Assembly (NCBI GenBank): GCA_045636385.1 | Contig: JAZTXK010000002.1 | Span: 32,483-96,482 of the forward strand | Length of the DNA stretch: 64,000 nucleotides | DNA from: CAG-390 sp045636385 | GTDB lineage: Bacteria; Bacillota; Clostridia; Oscillospirales; CAG-272 | Direction: 5' to 3' | Part shown: piece by piece, positions 16,235-23,830 of the stretch | How the letters are laid out: each line of letters opens with the position of its first letter | Numbering within the stretch: the stretch's first letter is position 1 | The notes under the pieces: generated by a model | What the model saw: the letters and a program-made list of their open reading frames with translations, nothing else | Database searches by the model: none | Told to the model about the DNA's origin: nothing | Made by a program: the position numbers and the translations under genes

Positions 16235-17128
16235 TCATCCACCGCTTCGCACAATTTTCCTATACTCCGACGGCGTCATATCCGTCGCCCTTCTGAACGT
16301 GCGAATAAACGTCGAAAGTGATGAAAAACCGACGGCAAAACAGACGTCGATTATCGGTATTCCTTCGGCGATCAGCGACTTTGCTTTTGCGATACGCAGC
16401 TCGTGGATGTAGTCCATCACCGTCGTGTCGTAATACTTCTTAAAAAGCCTTGAAATATACTCACGGCTGTAAAAGAAATGCTCGGCGACCTCGCTGACCG
16501 ACTCGATCTCGGCGAAATGCGCGTCAATATACTCTTTGAGTGCCAAAATATTCTCGGGCAGGCTTTCGGTATCGCCGCTGTGGCGAATGACCTTGCGGTT
16601 GAGAAGGCAGAAAATTTCGATAATATAAGCAAGTCCGAGCGCGGCATTCAGCTCGCCGCCCTTTTTCATCACCGCGCCGAGCTTTTCGGCAAGCGAGAGA
16701 AGCTCCTCACTGCTCTCGCGCGACGGCAATGAAAACAAAACGTCCTCGCCCGACTCGGTCAGAATATCCGAAAGGCAGCCGCCCACCGCATCAAAGGCAT
16801 TCGGATAGAGATAGAAAACGTGCCGTCTGTAATAAGTGCTCTTCCCCTTCAGCCTCGACATATGAAATTTTCCGGGCGGTATTATGATAACGTCGCCGCG
16901 CTTCGGCAGATAAACACTCGATTCGCAAACGTAATTAACCTCGCCTTCGGCAAAAATAACGACCTCGTAATAATCGTGGCTGTGCAGACTTGACGGAAAG
17001 GTGGCGGTATCGTAGTGCGTGCTTCGGCTCGAATAGCAAAGAAAATCGTTGATGAGATTGTTCTCCCAATTCACTATATCGTGCCGTCGGTCGCCCTGAT
17101 TTTGAATATAATGCGAAAGTAATTTCAT
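16235..17128 (-). CDS. AraC-family regulator, cupin sensor domain
   Basis: A 297-residue regulator in the usual order: N-terminal cupin (LHSHDYYEVVIFAEGEVNYV, GDVIIIPPGKFHMS, residues about 45-110) and C-terminal AraC helix-turn-helix (VSEVAEHFFYSREYISRLFKK and VCFAVGFSSLSTFIRTFRRATDMTPSEYR). Such regulators usually respond to a sugar. It is divergent from the FAD oxidoreductase at 17273, and the spacer holds three ATGCAAT direct repeats and a palindrome, so it very likely controls that gene. The start follows AGGTGAACG at acceptable spacing. Confidence 0.9.
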   Translation of the reverse strand: MKLLSHYIQNQGDRRHDIVNWENNLINDFLCYSSRSTHYDTATFPSSLHSHDYYEVVIFAEGEVNYVCESSVYLPKRGDVIIIPPGKFHMSRLKGKSTYYRRHVFYLYPNAFDAVGGCLSDILTESGEDVLFSLPSRESSEELLSLAEKLGAVMKKGGELNAALGLAYIIEIFCLLNRKVIRHSGDTESLPENILALKEYIDAHFAEIESVSEVAEHFFYSREYISRLFKKYYDTTVMDYIHELRIAKAKSLIAEGIPIIDVCFAVGFSSLSTFIRTFRRATDMTPSEYRKIVRSGG

Positions 17129-17150
17129 TATCGTTCACCTATATCACAAA

Positions 17151-17236
17151 ATGCAATTTTAATGTCACAAATGCAATAGACATTTTATTTTGTGATGTGT
17201 ATAATTATTATACACTATAATGGTGTAAAATGCAAT
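17151..17236. promoter_or_regulatory. Divergent AraC control region with three ATGCAAT repeats and a 19-base palindrome
   Basis: Direct repeats with core ATGCAAT occur at 17151-17157, 17171-17177 and 17230-17236; the first two sit 20 bases apart within (T)CACAAA(A)TGCAAT. The plus-strand promoter has -35 TAGACA (17177-17182), 17-base spacer and -10 TATAAT (17200-17205). The -10 is inside the perfect palindrome GTGTATAATTATTATACAC (17197-17215). The pair of repeats just upstream of and overlapping the -35 is the arrangement used by AraC activators. Confidence 0.65.
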
Positions 17237-17272
17237 AGTTAAAATAATTTTATTATATAAGGAGAAAATCCA

Positions 17273-19090
17273 ATGAGCGAAATGCTTAAAACAAATGTAC
17301 ATAACGTAGACGTCTGCGTTGTGGGCGGCGGTATCGGCGGTATGTTCACCGCAATTTCCGCGGCAAGAAAGGGAGCGAAGGTTGCCCTTATGCAGGACAG
17401 ACCCGTTCTCGGCGGTAACTGCTCGAGCGAGATCAGAATGTGGATCTCCGGCGCGGGCACAAGAGTTCGCGATCTTCAGGAGACCGGCATCATGGAGGAG
17501 CTTCTCCTTGAAAATATGCACCGCAATCCCAAGAGAAATTTCACCATCTGGGATTCCATTCTTTACGAGTTCGTCCGCTTTGAGGACAACATCGACCTCA
17601 TCCTCAACTGCACCTGCTGTGATGCAAAGATGAATGGAAACAAGGTAGAATCGATCAAGGGTTTCCAGCTCACCACCTACACCTGGCACGAGGTCAATGC
17701 CAAGATCTTCGTTGACAGCTCGGGCGACTCGATCCTCGCTCCTCTTACGGGTGCAGAGTACCGCGTAGGCCGCGAGGCAAAGAGCGAGTTTGGCGAGGAA
17801 TTCGGACTTGAGACCGCGGACAACCACACCATGGGCATGAGCCTTATGATCCAGTGCCGCGAGACCGACCATCCCGTCAGCTACACTCCACCCGCTTGGG
17901 CATACGACTTCCCCGACGACGATGCTATGAACAACAAGCCCCACAAGCTCTATGAGATGAACACCAACTTCTACTGGATCGAGCTTGGCGGTATGCAGAA
18001 CTCCATCGACGACACCGAAGAGGTTCGTGACGAACTTCTCAAGATCGCGTTCGGCGTTTGGGATCACATCAAGAACCACGGTGACCACGGCGCGGAAAAT
18101 TGGGATCTCGAATGGATCGGCTTCCTCCCCGGCAAACGCGAGAGCCGCAGATATGTCGGTGACTACATCATCACCCAGCACGACGTTGAGAACTGCCCCC
18201 GCTTTGAGGATACCGTTGCTTACGGCGGCTGGCAGATCGATAACCACCTTCCCGGCGGGTTCCATATGAACGCAAAGGGCGGCGGACACCTTCAGAAGCG
18301 CCGTCTTTCCGAGCCCTACTCCATCCCGCTTCGTGCTCTCTACTCGAAGAACATCGAAAACCTCATGTTCGCGGGCAGAAACATCAGCGCGTCGCATATC
18401 GGCTTCAGCAGCGCGCGCGTAATGGGTACCATCGGCGTTATCGGTCAGGCTGTCGGTACTGCAGCGGCGGTTGCAACCAAGTACGATCTCACTCCCCGCG
18501 AGGTCTGCGCGCAGAAGATCAAGGAGATCCAGAAGCTCCTTATGGACGACGACTGCTTCCTCCCCGGCTTCCGCCGCGAGCCCTCCGAGCTTACCAAGAA
18601 GGCGACCCTCACCGCAGATTACGGCGATTGCTCCGCGCTCCTGAACGGTCTCGACCGCCGCATTTGGGGCAACGACAACGGCTACTACGGCAAGACCAAC
18701 AAGGCTATCACCTACACCTTCGACGAGCCCACTCATATCGGCGGCGTTCGTCTGGTATTCGACAGCGACCTTGACCGCGAGTACACCGAGGGCAATCCCG
18801 ACGGTCTCCACACCTCGATGATCCTCTTTATGGCGGCAAGCCACAACAACACCACCTTCGGCTTCCCCAAGTGCCTTATCAAGCACTACAAGATCGAGGC
18901 GCAGGACGCAAGCGGCGAGTGGAACACCGTAGTTGATGTGTTCGACAACCACCAGCGCTTCATCAAGCACGATCTTGATATCACCGCAAAGGCGATCCGC
19001 CTCGTTCCCCTCTCGACCTACCACAGCGAGACCAAGTGCGAGGACTACGGAAGCTCGACTGCACATATCTTTAACTTCGAGCTCTATTAA
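17273..19090 (+). CDS. FAD-dependent oxidoreductase (PF12831-like) with C-terminal beta-sandwich region
   Basis: A 605-residue protein. The N-terminal dinucleotide fold is clear: VDVCVVGGGIGGMFTAISAA (residues about 10-29) and the RPVLGGNCSSEIRMW loop typical of the FAD_oxidored family. The C-terminal 160 residues (from about 445: SALLNGLDRR to TAHIFNFELY) look like an F5/8-type carbohydrate-binding sandwich. No secretion signal, so it is cytosolic. Family members are common in sugar-use gene clusters, but the reaction is not established. AAGGAG precedes the ATG. Codon use is biased to C-ending, which suggests strong expression. Confidence 0.85.
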   Translation: MSEMLKTNVHNVDVCVVGGGIGGMFTAISAARKGAKVALMQDRPVLGGNCSSEIRMWISGAGTRVRDLQETGIMEELLLENMHRNPKRNFTIWDSILYEFVRFEDNIDLILNCTCCDAKMNGNKVESIKGFQLTTYTWHEVNAKIFVDSSGDSILAPLTGAEYRVGREAKSEFGEEFGLETADNHTMGMSLMIQCRETDHPVSYTPPAWAYDFPDDDAMNNKPHKLYEMNTNFYWIELGGMQNSIDDTEEVRDELLKIAFGVWDHIKNHGDHGAENWDLEWIGFLPGKRESRRYVGDYIITQHDVENCPRFEDTVAYGGWQIDNHLPGGFHMNAKGGGHLQKRRLSEPYSIPLRALYSKNIENLMFAGRNISASHIGFSSARVMGTIGVIGQAVGTAAAVATKYDLTPREVCAQKIKEIQKLLMDDDCFLPGFRREPSELTKKATLTADYGDCSALLNGLDRRIWGNDNGYYGKTNKAITYTFDEPTHIGGVRLVFDSDLDREYTEGNPDGLHTSMILFMAASHNNTTFGFPKCLIKHYKIEAQDASGEWNTVVDVFDNHQRFIKHDLDITAKAIRLVPLSTYHSETKCEDYGSSTAHIFNFELY

Positions 19091-19116
19091 ACCAAAGACT
19101 AAAGTTTTTGAAGATT

Positions 19117-19260
19117 CTTAAGGAACTTTTTTCAAAAAGTTCCTTAAGTCGCCCTCCGCAGAGGGCGAAACTCACCTTATGCTTCCGAAACGACGGCGCC
19201 CCGCCGGCGTTTCGGACAAAAGCACAGCCTCGCGCCAAAGCGCGAGGCTGTGCTTTTGTC
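19117..19260. repeat. Four-hairpin intergenic cluster, including a 21-base-pair stem
   Basis: Between the FAD gene and the GDPD gene lie four consecutive hairpins: 19117-19148 (15-base arms CTTAAGGAACTTTTT), 19151-19166 (GCCCTC/GAGGGC), 19185-19215 (CCGAAACG...CGTTTCGG) and 19215-19260 (21-base perfect arms, loop CAAA). The last, ending beside the GDPD stop, probably acts as a convergent terminator though it lacks a clean U-tract. The first two with the preceding AAAGTTTTTGAAGATT look like a dispersed palindromic repeat. Confidence 0.7.
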
Positions 19261-19274
19261 ACTTATTAATCATT

Positions 19275-20036
19275 TTAAAACACCGGCATTATCCTCAAAA
19301 TATTATTCGATAGAATCACATCCGCACCCATATCAAGATACTCCCGCGCCTTTTCGGGATCGTCGGCGTAATAGATATTGACAACGATACCCTTCGAGTG
19401 CGCGTATTCGATGATCTCGCGCGTGGGATCGCTTATCTGTATCTTTCCGATACCCATTTCAGCACATGTGTCAATGCATTTGTAAGGGTCGCTCTTGATG
19501 CAGTTAAAAGCGTAGCAACGCTCGATTTCCGGCGCGATCTTATGGAAATTATCCATATGCTCAAGGTTTATCGAGGTAATATAAACGTGCTTTTCGCATC
19601 CGTATTTGCGGATGAGCGCGGCAACCTTTTCATAATCGGGCACACCGATGGCAACGTCCCACATCTTCATGTGGATATTCATAATCACGCTCTTGCCGAG
19701 TTTTCGAAGAACTTCCTCAAAGGTCAGAACGCGCAAGCCGCGGTATTCCTCAGAAAACTTTGCGCCGAAATCGAGCTCCAGTAGTTCTTCGTACGTATAT
19801 TCATATTCAAGCCCCGTACCGTCGGAGATCTTCGCGAGCTTGCGGTCGTGCATCGAAACGAGCACGCCATCCTTGGTCGGAAGCACGTCAAGCTCGATCT
19901 CGTCCGCACCGAGTGCAATCGCCGCACCGAACGCGGGGAGCGAATTATCGGGCGCAGCAGAACGCAAGCCTCGATGAGCGCAGACGCGTGGATAGGGATG
20001 ATTTTTATCATTCTTGATTATAAGATCAAAATTCAT
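19275..20036 (-). CDS. Glycerophosphodiester phosphodiesterase family protein
   Basis: A 253-residue TIM-barrel GDPD. The catalytic HR pair is at residues 21-22 (CAHRGLRSAAPDNSLPAF), followed by DEIELDV (metal Glu and Asp) and SMHDRKLAKI (catalytic His). Family members cleave glycerophosphodiesters to glycerol 3-phosphate and an alcohol. There is no signal peptide, so action is cytosolic. It starts 2 bases after the SGNH-like lipoprotein gene and shares its transcript. Usual GDPD length is 240-260, so it is complete. Confidence 0.9.
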   Translation of the reverse strand: MNFDLIIKNDKNHPYPRVCAHRGLRSAAPDNSLPAFGAAIALGADEIELDVLPTKDGVLVSMHDRKLAKISDGTGLEYEYTYEELLELDFGAKFSEEYRGLRVLTFEEVLRKLGKSVIMNIHMKMWDVAIGVPDYEKVAALIRKYGCEKHVYITSINLEHMDNFHKIAPEIERCYAFNCIKSDPYKCIDTCAEMGIGKIQISDPTREIIEYAHSKGIVVNIYYADDPEKAREYLDMGADVILSNNILRIMPVF

Positions 20037-20038
20037 TT

Positions 20039-21892
20039 TTACTCTCCGAAAACAAGTATCTCTCTGGTATTGATCCCATTATAATCCACGTTCGCGCCGC
20101 GGTGGACGGCGATGCGGATATACTTTCCGCTGACATTTTCCATCGAGAAAAGCACCTCTTGCTTCGGAGTATTATTGAACCACGGGTCTTGAGTCTTGGC
20201 CTTGTCCGCGAGGCTCGATACGGGCGCGAGCTCGGTATCAAAGCAAGCCGACGGGACGAGAGTCCAATTTACTCCGTCATCGCTGACGTAAACGTCCTGC
20301 GCCTGCGGAAAGCCCTTGAGATTTCCCGAGGAATAACCGATCGCCTCAAAGGTCTTGAGCGAGCCGAAATTCAGCGTCAAAAGCGCGGTATAAGGCGACG
20401 ACGCATCGACCTCACCGTTTACGTTGTAGGTCTTATCGTCAAAATAAATATTTGCAGTATAGGAAGAACCGAAATGACCGTTGAGCAGATTGATAAGCGA
20501 CGTCGTCTGCATCGCGCCATCGTTTTCGGTGGTTACCGAATATTCGGGAAGATCAAGATGTGACATGCCGATTATCGACAGACCGTATCGGATGTCGGCA
20601 AGATCACGCTTCTCTGCCTCGGTAAGTCCGTTCGGAGTCTTTGTTCCCGCCAGCGAAGCGATAGCATCTGCATCACCGCGAAGGCCCGAGAAATAGCGGT
20701 ATCCTTCGTTTTTTGCAAGCTGCCAATTCGACGAGGAGGGCATCCAACCGTTGCCCGCCTTCTTTTCGTTGCTGAAAACAACCGAAATGAGCGAGGTCTT
20801 CGGCTTTTCGGTCAGAAGCACGGTTTCGGTTTCAACCTTTGGTTTTTCGATGGTTTCAAGATATGTTTTCTCGGCGATATAGTTGTCAACAAGCTCCTGA
20901 ATTCCCCTCATATCGCCCTCGGATTTAAAAATATCGGGAAAATTGGTGGTCTTTGCCTCGGTGTAGTTATCCTTAACGTAATTTGCGAAGCTGAATTTCG
21001 CATTCACTCTTACGTCGTTGCAGAAATCGTAAGTCTGCCCGACCGCGCTCTCGCCCGTGACGGTGCAGTACGCCATCAGCGCAGCAATATATCCCGAAAG
21101 CATATTCGGGTGGAATCCATCCTTGACGATGAAGGTATTCTTGCCGTAGGTCTGCGAGCCACCGGGAACGGTATAGATGCTGTGCATAATGCGGTAAACA
21201 AGTCCGCCCCAATCCGCCATTATAACGCCCTTTTCGGCAAGGGTGGGATAATAATTATAGATCGCGGGCAGATCGGTGCCGAAGGAGGAATATCCGTGGC
21301 AACCGAGGTTTGCAAGACAAACGATCTTGACGTCGGGATTGGCATCCTTGAAGAATTTGATTATGTTATCAAAGTCATCGGCAATCGTGCTCGCTTGTCT
21401 GTCTCCGCCTCCGGGAGAAACGAAAACGTAATCGTAACAGCGATTTTTCAGCTCATCCTCGTGACGAGTACCCCTACACGCGCTCGAAGCATGCGCACAG
21501 GGCGCACCGAAGAAGTCGGCAAGTCCGTGACCGCCGAATGTCCAGTTGGTGACGTTGAGCTCCTGTCCGTTTTCCTTGCAAAGCTGATAGAAAAATCCAC
21601 GGTCGCCCTCACGTTCCGCCTGAGTCATCACAGACGAAGACTGCGTAATCACGGTTCTGCCGTGAAAAACGTATGAATTGCCGATAAAAATTACTCTCTT
21701 GCCGTCGAGCGATACTTTTTCCTTGATCTCTGCCATTTCGGTGGTCTCCTCTTTTATAGTTTCGAATACTGTTGTAACATCTTCGCTTTGCATGGTTTCC
21801 GCAGGCACTTCCCCGCCCGCGCACGCAATCAAACCGAGAAGGATTGAAAGGCACAACAACGATGCCGTTATTCTTCGAAGATATCTTTTCAT
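20039..21892 (-). CDS. SGNH-like (DUF4886-type) lipoprotein with C-terminal F5/8-like domain
   Basis: A 617-residue predicted lipoprotein (lipobox LIAC, Cys24). After a Thr/Glu-rich linker the hydrolase part starts with VIFIGNSYVFHG (residues about 68-78), a GNS variant of the SGNH block I, and the DGFHPN block V-like motif follows later. A second half from about residue 390 ends in a sandwich-like domain (QAQDVYVSDDGVNWTLV, GKYIRIAVHRG), as in F5/8 carbohydrate-binding modules. It is probably an exported esterase acting on surface or plant polysaccharide. It precedes the GDPD gene by 2 bases. Confidence 0.75.
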   Translation of the reverse strand: MKRYLRRITASLLCLSILLGLIACAGGEVPAETMQSEDVTTVFETIKEETTEMAEIKEKVSLDGKRVIFIGNSYVFHGRTVITQSSSVMTQAEREGDRGFFYQLCKENGQELNVTNWTFGGHGLADFFGAPCAHASSACRGTRHEDELKNRCYDYVFVSPGGGDRQASTIADDFDNIIKFFKDANPDVKIVCLANLGCHGYSSFGTDLPAIYNYYPTLAEKGVIMADWGGLVYRIMHSIYTVPGGSQTYGKNTFIVKDGFHPNMLSGYIAALMAYCTVTGESAVGQTYDFCNDVRVNAKFSFANYVKDNYTEAKTTNFPDIFKSEGDMRGIQELVDNYIAEKTYLETIEKPKVETETVLLTEKPKTSLISVVFSNEKKAGNGWMPSSSNWQLAKNEGYRYFSGLRGDADAIASLAGTKTPNGLTEAEKRDLADIRYGLSIIGMSHLDLPEYSVTTENDGAMQTTSLINLLNGHFGSSYTANIYFDDKTYNVNGEVDASSPYTALLTLNFGSLKTFEAIGYSSGNLKGFPQAQDVYVSDDGVNWTLVPSACFDTELAPVSSLADKAKTQDPWFNNTPKQEVLFSMENVSGKYIRIAVHRGANVDYNGINTREILVFGE

Positions 21893-21920
21893 ATTCCTAT
21901 CACCTTTTCAAATTTATTAC

Positions 21921-21949
21921 ATTATATCACAAAAAACAGAGAATTGCAA
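21921..21949 (-). promoter_or_regulatory. Promoter of the SGNH lipoprotein-GDPD operon
   Basis: -35 TTGCAA (21944-21949), 17-base spacer, -10 TATAAT (21921-21926) on the minus strand, 28 bases before the ATG. Confidence 0.7.
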
Positions 21950-21952
21950 TAA

Positions 21953-21983
21953 AAAATACCTTTCCGTCAAGAAAGGTATTTTT
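21953..21983 (-). terminator. Terminator of the pflB-pflA-chrA-chrA operon
   Basis: Arms AAAAATACCTTTC and GAAAGGTATTTTT with a short loop, followed by T-rich sequence on the minus strand, right after the last chrA stop. Confidence 0.88.
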
Positions 21984-21987
21984 CTAT

Positions 21988-22557
21988 TTATGCAAAAAGC
22001 AATATTCCGAAAATTGCTGAAACAACAATGAGCAATATCGGCGAAAATTCCTTTTTTGCAAGTTTTTTATAGAGCATCGGAACTGCGATTATAACCGCAA
22101 GGATGACGAACGTGCGCCAATCAAATACGATAGCCGATCCAAGCTTTTCAAATCCGATAAACACCTTAAGTCCCATCGTCGCCGCCGTGGCAAGGATAAG
22201 TCCGCCGAGCGCGGGGCGCATACCCGTGATAAAGGCGTTGACAGCGGGGTATTTCATCAGGTTCTTTATCAGCGCCGCAACGATCAGTATAATAATAAAG
22301 GAAGGAAGCACAACGCCGACCGTTGCAAGAAGCGCGCCGAGGAAGCCGCCCTGCTCGTATCCGATGAAGGTCGCCATATTGACCGCAATCGGTCCGGGAA
22401 TAACGGTTTCAACTCCCGCGAAGTTGAGAAGCTCCTCCTCGGTCATCCATCCGTAGGCAAGAACCGAATCACCGATCAGCGAAAGCATTGCGTAACCGCC
22501 GCCGAAAGCGAACGTGCCGACCTTCAAAAAGGTCAAAAACAACTGCAGATAGATCAT
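21988..22557 (-). CDS. chrA: Chromate transporter family half-protein (second)
   Basis: A 189-residue CHR-family membrane protein (short-chain type, one CHR domain). Signature motifs: FAFGGGYAMLSLIGDSV near the N-terminus and VIPGPIAVNMATFIGYEQGG, then hydrophobic helices to the C-terminus. Short CHR proteins act as pairs, and its partner directly precedes it with an ATGA overlap. The pair is itself coupled to pflA. CHR proteins move oxyanions; the natural ion here is unknown. Confidence 0.88.
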   Translation of the reverse strand: MIYLQLFLTFLKVGTFAFGGGYAMLSLIGDSVLAYGWMTEEELLNFAGVETVIPGPIAVNMATFIGYEQGGFLGALLATVGVVLPSFIIILIVAALIKNLMKYPAVNAFITGMRPALGGLILATAATMGLKVFIGFEKLGSAIVFDWRTFVILAVIIAVPMLYKKLAKKEFSPILLIVVSAIFGILLFA

Positions 22558-23120
22558 TTCTTTGCCCCCTTGCGCTTTTTATTAATAAGGAAGGAAGAAA
22601 GTCCGACAACTCCCGCGGTGAAAATAAAAGCTATCGAGGAAATGCGGAAGTCAAGCACCGTGCAAGCCGTCATACCGAGAAAGGTAACGGCAAACACCGT
22701 GATATTTCTCGCGGTCTTCTTCATCTTTTTAAGCATCTTGAGTGCCGCCGATGCGATAAGGTAGATCACACATATCTGCACACCGCGGAACGCCGCCATC
22801 ACAATGGATATCTCCATAAATCTCTCGTAAAAAAGAGAAACGACGTACATTATAATAAAAGACGGAGCGCAAACACCGACGGTCGCAACGGTTGCGCCGA
22901 ATATTCCCTTGAGCTTGTAACCGATATAGGTAGCGACGTTGATCGCGATCGGTCCGGGTGTGCTTTCGGCGATGGCAACCACGTTCATAAACTCGTCGTG
23001 GTTTATCCAACCGCGCTTCGTTATGAACTCATTTTCAAGAAGCGCGATGATGGCGTATCCGCCGCCAAAGGCAAACGCGCCGATCTTTAGCATTGAGATA
23101 AATAACTGTAACAGTATCAT
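22554..23120 (-). CDS. chrA: Chromate transporter family half-protein (first)
   Basis: A 188-residue CHR-domain protein starting MILLQLFISMLKIGAFAFGG; the open frame extends upstream inside pflA and is not used. Motifs GGGYAIIALLENEFI and STPGPIAINVATYIGYKLKG match the second subunit, so the two are paralogues expected to form an antiparallel heterodimer. ATG overlaps the pflA stop by 4 bases and the stop overlaps the next chrA by 4 bases. Confidence 0.88.
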   Translation of the reverse strand: MILLQLFISMLKIGAFAFGGGYAIIALLENEFITKRGWINHDEFMNVVAIAESTPGPIAINVATYIGYKLKGIFGATVATVGVCAPSFIIMYVVSLFYERFMEISIVMAAFRGVQICVIYLIASAALKMLKKMKKTARNITVFAVTFLGMTACTVLDFRISSIAFIFTAGVVGLSSFLINKKRKGAKK

Positions 23121-23830
23121 TTTGAAGGCCTTCCAATCGATGACATAATTGCGGAAATATCCTCCGCGGTCGTTTCTGGTATGCTTCCGAAAGGAAATTC
23201 TATCCCAAGATTTTCGTATTTCGGCGCACAGAGCTTGCGGAATTTGAGAAGCTCGACCTTTTTTACGCAAGGATGGGAGTCCGCAACATCATAAAGCACT
23301 TTAACGCTATCCGCGGAATCGTTTATACCCTTAACGATGACCTGACGGAGCCACGTATCTATACTTCTCTTCTGAAGCTCGGAAAGAAAGAAATCAACCG
23401 AAGCCTTCTTGCATCGAGTGTATTTCTCATAATCCGCATCGTTGCACATTTTATAATCGAGCAGGCAAAGATCGGTCACTTCAAGCAGCTTTTCGATCTT
23501 TTCGTTCCAAGTACATCCCGACGTATCAAGCGCGGTGTGGATTCCTTCGCTTTTACAAAGCGAGAAAAGCTCACGGACGAAATCGGCTTGCATCGTCGGC
23601 TCGCCGCCCGAGACGGTGATACCGCCGTCCTTGCCGAAATACTCGCGGTAACGCTTGACCTTTTCTAATATTTCCTCCGCGCTGACTTCATAGCCGCCAT
23701 TAAAATCCCACGTGTCAGGATTGTGGCAATATCCGCAGCGGAGCGGACAGCCCTGCATAAATAGCACAAAACGCACGCCGGGACCGTCAACGGTCCCGAG
23801 CGTTTGTATTGAATTTATTCTGCCCTTCAT
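23117..23830 (-). CDS. pflA: Pyruvate formate-lyase activating enzyme
   Basis: A 237-residue radical-SAM enzyme that installs the glycyl radical on PflB. The cluster motif CPLRCGYC (Cys28, Cys32, Cys35) binds 4Fe-4S, with the GGEP motif (TVSGGEPTMQ) for SAM. I chose ATG 23830, whose A is the last base of the pflB stop (TGATG); a GTG one codon upstream is the alternative. Its stop overlaps chrA, giving a coupled series of four genes. Confidence 0.95.
   Translation of the reverse strand: MKGRINSIQTLGTVDGPGVRFVLFMQGCPLRCGYCHNPDTWDFNGGYEVSAEEILEKVKRYREYFGKDGGITVSGGEPTMQADFVRELFSLCKSEGIHTALDTSGCTWNEKIEKLLEVTDLCLLDYKMCNDADYEKYTRCKKASVDFFLSELQKRSIDTWLRQVIVKGINDSADSVKVLYDVADSHPCVKKVELLKFRKLCAPKYENLGIEFPFGSIPETTAEDISAIMSSIGRPSK

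Noticed and set aside
17165..19066. 633-codon open frame opposite the FAD oxidoreductase
   Set aside because: Same artefact of strong codon bias; the plus-strand protein carries the FAD fold motif.
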